Origin: a virus
IMG/VR virus record: IMGVR_UViG_3300042466_000653
Span: 1 to 36,550 of that record
Reading direction: 5' to 3' (one strand)
DNA length: 36,550 nucleotides
Below are positions 31,445 through 36,550 of this stretch, piece by piece. Position 1 is the first letter of the stretch. Every line of letters begins with the position of its first letter. A model generated the notes under the pieces. The model saw only the letters and a list, made by a program, of their open reading frames with translations. It did not search any database and was not told the origin of the DNA. Position numbers and translations under genes: made by a program.

Positions 31445-31710
31445 TATTCTTGTTCTACTTTTAAACCAGGAGGTAATACTTCATTAAGTACCTCACCACA
31501 TTCACCACATAGAAATAATTCTACTGGTAGGACTTCATCCTTTGGTTTACCTGTTAATAACTTAGATATTTTTCTAAATCCAAATCCTTGTACAAAAACT
31601 TCACCACCACATTTGTTACATGCGATTGATGTTGTTTTTTCTAATGGGATTTCAACTTCGTCATTTTGTCCACCAATTGGTTGACCACCTGCTCCTAAAA
31701 TTTGTGCCAT
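31444..31710 (-). CDS. Small zinc-ribbon protein
   Basis: An 88-residue protein with CNKCGGEVFVQGFGFRKISK (Cys at about 31 and 34) and, after a LLTGKPKDEVLPVELFL linker, CGECGEVLNEVLPPGL (Cys at about 68 and 71). That is one classical two-knuckle zinc ribbon. I recall small proteins of this type next to gp62 in T4-like marine phages. It may bind nucleic acid or RNA polymerase; function unproved. It is coupled to gp62 by a one-base overlap and lies 6 bases after the GroES-like gene. Confidence 0.7.
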   Translation of the reverse strand: MAQILGAGGQPIGGQNDEVEIPLEKTTSIACNKCGGEVFVQGFGFRKISKLLTGKPKDEVLPVELFLCGECGEVLNEVLPPGLKVEQE

Positions 31711-31716
31711 ATTATT

Positions 31717-32025
31717 TTATTTTATAACCATTAATAAATCCATTTCTCTACATAAGAAATATTCATTATCATCCAATTTAATTTTTTGAATATTCATTCC
31801 ACCTGATGGTAATAATACTTTATCACCTACCGATACTTCCATTGGAATTTTAGTTCCATTTTGGGTATAAATACCATTACCTACTGAAACAATTATACCA
31901 AATTTGTTATCGCCATCTTGAACAGTATCTGGTATGATAATTCCGCCAATCTTTTTTTCTCCTGATTCCACTTTAATTAGGACTCTATCTCCTAATGGTT
32001 TTGCTAATTGTACTTCTGCTGACAT
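31717..32025 (-). CDS. GroES-like co-chaperonin
   Basis: A 102-residue protein matching the GroES fold: AKPLGDRVLIKVESGEKKIG (about 8-27), then the mobile-loop region GGIIIPDTVQDGDN (IIIP is the GroEL-binding hydrophobic motif), FGIIVSVGNGIYTQNG, SVGDKVLLPSGGMNIQ and a final YFLCREMDLLMVIK. GroES caps GroEL. Phages such as T4 carry their own co-chaperonin (gp31) to fold the major capsid protein. This one resembles bacterial GroES more than T4 gp31. It is encoded with the replication genes downstream of a host-type promoter, so it is probably expressed early. Confidence 0.9.
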   Translation of the reverse strand: MSAEVQLAKPLGDRVLIKVESGEKKIGGIIIPDTVQDGDNKFGIIVSVGNGIYTQNGTKIPMEVSVGDKVLLPSGGMNIQKIKLDDNEYFLCREMDLLMVIK

Positions 32026-32038
32026 ATTTTTTTTGTTT

Positions 32039-32248
32039 TTAGTCGAACCATTGGGTTCTGTTAGTTTTTACGTGTTTTACTCCTGTACCCTTTAGAATCT
32101 CATGCCCTTTCTTTTTCCATGAAGATACCACCTTACTATCTCTTTTTTTATGTAAGGCCAATTGGTCTAAGTATGAAAAGAAATCTTCCTCTGATAGTTT
32201 CTTTAAATCCTCATCAGTTAGGGGATTGTTTGGGTCGTATGTTATCAT
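32039..32248 (-). CDS. Small phage protein of unknown function
   Basis: A 69-residue protein (MITYDPNNPLTDEDLKKLSE...) with an acidic N-terminal half (LSEEDFFSYLDQLALHKKRD) and a basic C-terminal half (VVSSWKKKGHEILKGTGVKH). Two helices are likely. No family is recognised. It is the first gene behind the strong host-type promoter at 32267 and lies 13 bases upstream of the GroES-like gene, so it is expected to be among the earliest products; a short charged protein in such a place could bind host machinery. That is inference. Confidence 0.6.
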   Translation of the reverse strand: MITYDPNNPLTDEDLKKLSEEDFFSYLDQLALHKKRDSKVVSSWKKKGHEILKGTGVKHVKTNRTQWFD

Positions 32249-32266
32249 TATATCCGTATTTATCCT

Positions 32267-32298
32267 TAAAGATACGAAAATATATTCGTATTACCAAA
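32267..32298 (-). promoter_or_regulatory. Bacteroidota-type promoter (TTTG-N20-TATCTTTA)
   Basis: On the minus strand TTTG (32295-32298), a 20-base spacer and TATCTTTA (32267-32274) lie 18 bases before the start at 32248 and directly after the thioredoxin stop. It is nearly the same sequence as the promoter at 29716-29746 (26 of 31 positions). It would drive the small protein, GroES, zinc ribbon, gp62 and radical SAM genes as one operon. Confidence 0.75.
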
Positions 32299-32613
32299 TT
32301 ATAAGGATACTAATTTTTGAAGGTATTCTTCGATTTTTTCGGGTTTACTTCCTATTAGGGGTGTTTCTACTACATTTCCCTTAAAGACTCCTAGAAACGT
32401 AGGTATATTCGTTAAATTGATAATGTTCCTACTCTTTGGTGATACATCTGCATTAATATGAACAAATATTATATTTTCATAATATGTGTATAATCGTTGA
32501 AGATGGGGTTTAATCCGTGCACAATCAGGACACCAATCTGCATAAAACATAATGAACACTTTTGAATTCTCTTTAATAATGTCACTAAGATTATCATTAA
32601 CTAATTCTATCAT
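32299..32613 (-). CDS. Thioredoxin
   Basis: A 104-residue thioredoxin-fold protein with FIMFYADWCPDCARIKPHLQ (active site Cys28-Pro-Asp-Cys31), IIFVHINADVSPKSRNI and the cis-proline segment NIPTFLGVFKGN. Length and motif order are those of a normal thioredoxin, with CPDC in place of CGPC, as in some phage glutaredoxins and thioredoxins. It may reduce ribonucleotide reductase or aid capsid or protein folding. Coupled to the epimerase by an ATGA overlap and followed by the promoter. Confidence 0.93.
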   Translation of the reverse strand: MIELVNDNLSDIIKENSKVFIMFYADWCPDCARIKPHLQRLYTYYENIIFVHINADVSPKSRNIINLTNIPTFLGVFKGNVVETPLIGSKPEKIEEYLQKLVSL

Positions 32614-33458
32614 AACCCATTAATATATTCCTTTAATCTATTTTGAGGTGTCCATCCTAATCTATTTAGAGCATCATCATTTTCTCTAAGTGTTTTACGA
32701 TAGTTTCCCTTTTGGTCGGGTATATACATTGATTCAGTTCCGAACTTATCTTTAAACATCGCATACACTTCATTCATAGAATAGTTTACACCAGTACCCA
32801 ATTCCCAAGCATCTTCATGTTTTTCAGAACCAATTCCTATTTTAAATAATGCATCTACTATATCATCAACATGCGTAAAATCTCTTCTTTGTTCACCATC
32901 ACCCACAATAGTAATTTTTTCACCATTTTTAACTTGTCTTCTCCAAATACCAATTACTGCTGCCCAATCTCCATCTACAATTTCATTAGGGCCGTATACA
33001 TTATAAAATCTTGCTATTTCTGCTTTAACACCATAAACTTTTTTATACATTTTTACAATTTCTTCACCTATGTGTTTAAAACAAGCATAGGGTGATTGTA
33101 ATGGGTCATGCCAACGTGATGATGAACCTGCATATACAACTTTTACGTTATTATGTCTTGCAAATTCTGCCACACATTGAGTTCCTATTGTATTAACCCT
33201 AAATGTTTCAGCAGGGTCTTCGAATGATGGTTGTATTCTACTCAATGCTGCTAAATGATATACTAAATCAAAATTATCACCCTTCCAATATAAAACGGAT
33301 TCAATATCACCTCTAACGTAATTACATCCATCTATGTGATTTTCTACTAAACCACTATCGTAATTATCTAACGAATGAACTTCGTGTCCTTCAATTAGTA
33401 ATCGTTTTATTAAATTAGTGCCGATAAATCCTGCACCACCTGTAACTAATATTTTCAT
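32610..33458 (-). CDS. NAD-dependent sugar-nucleotide epimerase/dehydratase
   Basis: A 282-residue extended SDR. KILVTGGAGFIGTNLIKRLL gives the GxxGxxG NAD site (7-13), DNYDSGLVEN the acidic strand end, and YHLAALSRIQPS the NAD-binding loop. AGSSSRWHDPLQSPYACFKH gives the catalytic Ser (about 112-114) with Tyr124 and Lys128 as YxxxK. ARFYNVYGPNE (substrate side) and RRDFTHVDDIVDAL complete the pattern of GalE-type enzymes. A UDP-glucose 4-epimerase activity would feed Glf at 16739, but a dehydratase or other epimerase is equally compatible. It lies two bases downstream of gp44. Confidence 0.9.
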   Translation of the reverse strand: MKILVTGGAGFIGTNLIKRLLIEGHEVHSLDNYDSGLVENHIDGCNYVRGDIESVLYWKGDNFDLVYHLAALSRIQPSFEDPAETFRVNTIGTQCVAEFARHNNVKVVYAGSSSRWHDPLQSPYACFKHIGEEIVKMYKKVYGVKAEIARFYNVYGPNEIVDGDWAAVIGIWRRQVKNGEKITIVGDGEQRRDFTHVDDIVDALFKIGIGSEKHEDAWELGTGVNYSMNEVYAMFKDKFGTESMYIPDQKGNYRKTLRENDDALNRLGWTPQNRLKEYINGL

Positions 33459-33460
33459 AC

Positions 33461-34408
33461 CTATATTACATCATTTATTTCAATAAGAGTTGCCATAAAA
33501 CAAATCTCCTTATCTACAATCATAGCATCTTTATATTGCCCTTGTGCAAGAATCATAATTACGGCAGAAGTATTACCCACTGCATAATCATTTACCTTTT
33601 CGTAGAGATGGGTATATAATTCAGTAAAATCTTGTATACGAGAATCTGCAACTGCTTGTCTTAGGTTTACATAACGATTTCTCTTATCATCTTTTGATTT
33701 AAGAATATCTATAATTTTTACTCTAACATCTGCATCAGATATACTACTACTATCAATTTTTAATATCCCCTTTGAGGAATTAAGTTGACACGTATTAATA
33801 ATTTTACGGATATCTGGGTATGATGAATCTACTATTGGAACTAATTCTTTTAATTCAAATTGGATTCGCTCCTCCGTTAATATTTTACTGATTTGTACCG
33901 CCACATCTTTTTTAGTTGGTGGTATAATCTGAAAGGTTTGACATCTACTTTGTATCGGGTCAATAATTTTCTCCACATAGTTACAAGTCAAAATGAATCG
34001 ACAATGTTTACTAAATGTTTCCATTAGATTTCTAAGGATTGCTTGAGCTTGAGGAGTCATATAATCAAACTCATCTAAGATAACAATTTTTATATCTTTA
34101 AACCCAATTGTAGATGCAAATGATTTTACTTTATTACGGACAGTATCCACATTGTTTTCATCAGATGCGTTTAGTATCATAAAATCACAATTGATTGAAT
34201 TGACAATTAACTTTGCAAGTGTAGTTTTTCCTGTTCCCGCTTTACCAAACAAAAGTAAATGTGGGACATCTCCACTTTCGATGTAATCACGAATCTTTTG
34301 TTTTAAATGGTCATTACCAACATAATCCTCTAATTTCTTAGGACGATATTTTTCAACCCAAAGTGTATTTGGGGTTTCTTCTTTTATATTTTCTTCAAAA
34401 AATGCCAT
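33461..34408 (-). CDS. 44: Clamp loader large subunit (T4 gp44 / RFC small-subunit-like ATPase)
   Basis: A 315-residue AAA+ protein started at the ATG at 34408 (MAFFEENIKEETPNTLWVEK); an upstream GTG would run into the preceding gene. LWVEKYRPKKLEDYVGND is the RFC-box start, LLFGKAGTGKTTLAKLIV the Walker A (GKAGTGKT, 55-62), IVILDEFDYMTPQAQAILRN the Walker B (111-114) and the SRC motif QSRCQTF at about 153-159. The DILKSKDD region and a C-terminal helical collar follow. It loads the sliding clamp with gp62 (30995). The presence of an RFC-type clamp loader marks a T4-like replisome. Confidence 0.95.
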   Translation of the reverse strand: MAFFEENIKEETPNTLWVEKYRPKKLEDYVGNDHLKQKIRDYIESGDVPHLLLFGKAGTGKTTLAKLIVNSINCDFMILNASDENNVDTVRNKVKSFASTIGFKDIKIVILDEFDYMTPQAQAILRNLMETFSKHCRFILTCNYVEKIIDPIQSRCQTFQIIPPTKKDVAVQISKILTEERIQFELKELVPIVDSSYPDIRKIINTCQLNSSKGILKIDSSSISDADVRVKIIDILKSKDDKRNRYVNLRQAVADSRIQDFTELYTHLYEKVNDYAVGNTSAVIMILAQGQYKDAMIVDKEICFMATLIEINDVI

Positions 34409-34425
34409 ATTATTTATTTTATATT

Positions 34426-35121
34426 TTAAATACTCTTTTTTACAAAGGTACACAATGCATATCTACCAATTCCACCTACTACTTTAGAAACTCTATGTTC
34501 AACATCTGAATTACTTAGTGATATTATTGCTACATTTCCAAATACAGGTAATATACTTTCATTATCATCTAATATCAAAATACCACCATCTTTTTCATCA
34601 TAGGTTTCATTCAAATAAATTAAAATAGAACATACTCTTTCTTCATATTTACCATCTCTATGCTTTTCAATTTCACATCCTTCATCATAAAATGTAAATT
34701 CATTTACAATAGTGGATAATTTAATAGTGTCATCAATTAAAAAACATTTTCTAATTAATTGGAATATTGATTCATTGATAAGTGCATGTTTTATATTTTT
34801 ACTATTACATACTTTATTATTTGATTGATAATACCAAGCCTGTTGTATGTTTATTATTTGTTCTAACGCTTTTAACTTTTCAGTTTTAGCAATATCATGT
34901 GATTCATAATAATTATTAATATTTATTGATAATTCTGACTCAATTGCTTCGGATTTTAATCCTCCATCGATTCTCAATCCCGTCATAAGGGATTTAAAAT
35001 TATCAGTTGCATTACATTTAAAAGGTAGTAATAGATTATATAAATCCATATCATACTCTTTTAAATTAAAATGAGTATATCCTTTTGTTTGTAAATCAGA
35101 TTGAATTTTATTAAACTTCAT
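34426..35121 (-). CDS. 2-oxoglutarate/Fe(II)-dependent oxygenase
   Basis: A 231-residue protein whose C-terminal half is a prolyl-4-hydroxylase-like double-stranded beta helix: EFTFYDEGCEIEKHRDGKYE gives the iron ligands His154 and Asp156; VCSILIYLNETYDEKDGGIL is the conserved core strand; AIISLSNSDVEHRVSKVVGG gives His209, and IGRYALCTFVKKS gives the 2OG-binding Arg220. The N-terminal half is helical and has no recognised motif. Such enzymes are common in T4-like marine phages and hydroxylate proteins or nucleic acids. It overlaps the next gene upstream by 11 bases. Confidence 0.85.
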   Translation of the reverse strand: MKFNKIQSDLQTKGYTHFNLKEYDMDLYNLLLPFKCNATDNFKSLMTGLRIDGGLKSEAIESELSININNYYESHDIAKTEKLKALEQIINIQQAWYYQSNNKVCNSKNIKHALINESIFQLIRKCFLIDDTIKLSTIVNEFTFYDEGCEIEKHRDGKYEERVCSILIYLNETYDEKDGGILILDDNESILPVFGNVAIISLSNSDVEHRVSKVVGGIGRYALCTFVKKSI

Positions 35122-35680
35122 CGGTATTGTATTTTGCTAATTCTTCCGGTGTTGCAAATGGTTCAGGAGGTTGTTCAGACCAAAATTGTTGCTCCAATTC
35201 AGGTGTCCAACCACCATCATCAATTGCACCAAAAAAATCATTTTCTAATTCCTCCAATGATTCGCCTAATGATTGATTTATATTTTGTATAGTTGGAGAA
35301 TTTGGGCCGTGTTCCGGTTTCCATGTTGAATTCGTATAACTCAATGTACTACCACTTGGATACCCATACGCAGTATTTGTTACAAATTGTGGTGTTGCGT
35401 ATGTAATAGAACCACCACCAGGTGTTGTTGTTATTGTTGTTCCAGATGAACCACTACCACAATTTATTGTATATGGATTATGTGGGTTGTATGGTTGGAT
35501 AAATGGTAATGTTTGTATTGGTGCAGTATTCGGAACTCCAAATGGAAATCCTATTGGTTCTTCATCTTTAACCTCTGCCAATTTATCTTTTAACGCATCC
35601 CATTGTTTTGGAGTTGGTGCGTATTCGTGGCAGGCTTCTACAAAACCTTTAAGCCATATAACGTATTCTTTTGATGTCAT
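35111..35680 (-). CDS. Phage protein with conserved N-terminal WLKGFVEA domain
   Basis: A 189-residue protein. The N-terminus TSKEYVIWLKGFVEACHEYA...TPKQWDALKDKLAEVKD (2-40) is a small helical domain I recognise from phages of Bacteroidota and marine hosts (EYxxWLKGFVEA...PTxxQWdxIKdkLaeV), without an assigned function. The rest (about 45-140) is Pro/Thr/Ser/Gly-rich, low-complexity, with CGSGSSGTTITTTPGGGS, and the C-terminus is acidic (LEELENDFFGAIDDGG, then a Glu/Gln/Pro-rich end). A linker-rich protein with one small conserved helix pair; it may be a scaffold or adapter. Confidence 0.7.
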   Translation of the reverse strand: MTSKEYVIWLKGFVEACHEYAPTPKQWDALKDKLAEVKDEEPIGFPFGVPNTAPIQTLPFIQPYNPHNPYTINCGSGSSGTTITTTPGGGSITYATPQFVTNTAYGYPSGSTLSYTNSTWKPEHGPNSPTIQNINQSLGESLEELENDFFGAIDDGGWTPELEQQFWSEQPPEPFATPEELAKYNTDEV

Positions 35681-35708
35681 TATGTATAAATATTAAAATT
35701 TGTAAAAA

Positions 35709-36550
35709 TTATGGTTTGTAAAATACAAAAATGGGTTCAAACTTATACGCTTTACCATCGTGTTTAACTGCGTTCTTAATACCAGTTTTAGATGGGTCTA
35801 ATCCTACCATTCGGGTCATTAACATCTTCAATCTACCCCTATACTCACACCCTAATCCGGTTAGAATATCAATAGAATCTTGTTCCAATGCATAGTAGGT
35901 ATCCTTACCAATTTTAATATCGGCAATATTCCATAGAATATATCTATCATTTTTAAGATAATTATAAATAGTAGTTAGGGTAGGACGTAAGAAGTTCTGT
36001 CTCCAATCCTCATACTCACCATATGCTTTGAATGATTGATTCTCATCTTGTGAATATTGTTCTCTATTAAAATATGGAGGTGATGTGAATGCTAAATCCA
36101 ATTTACCTGCATACTTTTGAAACTTAGGATTATGTTGAATCAATTCCGAACCATCTTGAAATAACTCATAAGTGTTTGATTGTTTTTGAACATCAAAGAA
36201 CTTACCAAATGTTTCTGAATAATCATCTACACAATTTTTGTTGTAGAAATCAGCAACATACTCATAACGTGAAATACCTAATTCCGGTATAAAGTTATCG
36301 GGGTTCGGGTCAGTTCCAATGTAATGGGTTTTCTTACGAGAACTCATTGCACCTAATATTCTACCACCCCATCCACTTGATGAATCATAAATGTGTAAAG
36401 GTTCTGGTTGTTCAATATGTGATGTGTAATGTTCGTATAACCACTTAGCGGTTAGTGCAGGAAAATTCACTGCAGGTTGACCACAACTTAAACGAAACAC
36501 TTGTAATATCTTTGGAAAGATACCAATTGTTTTATCGTACCAACGAATCA
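35709..36550 (-). CDS. DNA methyltransferase-like protein (N-terminus beyond window edge)
   Basis: The frame is open to the right edge; a GTG at 36500 is internal, since in-frame codons (IRWYDKTIGIFPKILQ) precede it. Motifs: HIYDSSSGWGGRILGAMSS, a SAM-binding motif I with D..SGWGGR; KTHYIGTDPNPDNF, the post-I acidic strand; LDLAFTSPPYFNREQYSQDE, the catalytic SPPY (a DPPY variant); and YILWNIADIKIG. These match the N6-adenine/N4-cytosine class of DNA methylases. In phages such enzymes protect against host restriction. No specificity domain is seen in the visible part, and no restriction partner is nearby. Confidence 0.82.
   Translation of the reverse strand, partial: IRWYDKTIGIFPKILQVFRLSCGQPAVNFPALTAKWLYEHYTSHIEQPEPLHIYDSSSGWGGRILGAMSSRKKTHYIGTDPNPDNFIPELGISRYEYVADFYNKNCVDDYSETFGKFFDVQKQSNTYELFQDGSELIQHNPKFQKYAGKLDLAFTSPPYFNREQYSQDENQSFKAYGEYEDWRQNFLRPTLTTIYNYLKNDRYILWNIADIKIGKDTYYALEQDSIDILTGLGCEYRGRLKMLMTRMVGLDPSKTGIKNAVKHDGKAYKFEPIFVFYKP

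Noticed and set aside
32256-32263. GATAAATA on the minus strand at 32256-32263, a possible late promoter.
   Set aside because: It would start transcription at or inside the start codon; the overlapping host-type promoter explains the gap better.
1-36550. CRISPR arrays, tRNA/rRNA genes, insertion sequences, integrases or attachment sites.
   Set aside because: I looked for regular repeats, cloverleaf-like GC-rich patches and transposase or integrase motifs and saw none. The only long direct repeat found is the gene-seam pair at 2677 and 3138.
1-36550. Recoded stop codons (as in some crAss-like and huge phages of this host phylum).
   Set aside because: The genes translate at full family length with the standard code, and all three stops are used normally.

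Overview
The window is about 36.5 kb of AT-rich DNA. Every gene I can support lies on the minus strand, tightly packed, with many stop/start overlaps of the ATGA or TAATG kind. It reads as part of the genome of a large T4-like (myovirus-type) phage infecting a member of the Bacteroidota. The phage evidence is a T4 gp44/gp62-type sliding-clamp loader, a phage GroES-like co-chaperonin, a dUTPase, a Cas4/RecB-type PD-(D/E)XK nuclease, a DNA methyltransferase, and three proteins that begin with a T4-style capsid-targeting leader. The host evidence is a set of signal peptides ending in AQ, a TonB-dependent receptor with an N-terminal carboxypeptidase-regulatory-like domain, and promoters of the TTG-N20-TAnnTTT(G/A) form.

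Layout in transcription order, from right to left. (a) 36.5-28.6 kb is replication and accessory metabolism: DNA methyltransferase, a phage N-terminal-domain protein, a 2OG-Fe(II) oxygenase, gp44, an epimerase, a thioredoxin, a small protein, GroES, a zinc ribbon, gp62, a radical SAM enzyme, a PD-(D/E)XK nuclease and a small possible DNA-binding protein. Three host-like promoters lie in the short gaps here. (b) 28.6-13.6 kb is a large glycan locus: about ten glycosyltransferases, UDP-galactopyranose mutase, a HAD/nucleotidyltransferase fusion, an FkbM methyltransferase and a GDPD-like protein, with a dUTPase and small unknowns interspersed. It ends in a clear hairpin terminator at 13.6 kb. (c) 13.5-7.3 kb is an exported-protein operon: an anchored periplasmic protein, two large secreted paralogs with dockerin-like and cohesin-like modules (one also carries a C-type-lectin-like domain), an outer-membrane beta-barrel and two paralogous lipoproteins. 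(d) 7.3-4.3 kb is a run of small membrane proteins, a glycine-rich hydrophobic protein and a class 3 lipase, which could be a lysis or membrane-attack module. (e) 4.3-2.0 kb is a CsgG-like exported protein followed by three genes that share the leader MIKLK(K/D)ILNE; these are candidate internal head proteins packaged and injected with the DNA. (f) 1.9-0 kb is a TonB-dependent receptor that runs off the left edge.

The most unusual aspect is how much of the window addresses the host envelope. There are about a dozen exported or membrane proteins plus a sugar-nucleotide and glycosyltransferase pathway, in a genome whose replication genes are those of a lytic T4-like phage. My leading candidates for something undescribed are the leader-tagged cargo proteins with 40-bp identical seams, and the phage-borne surface apparatus of dockerin/cohesin proteins, barrel, lipoproteins, CsgG-like protein and TonB receptor. 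No tRNA, rRNA, CRISPR array or transposase was recognised, and no stretch longer than about 110 bases lacks a gene.
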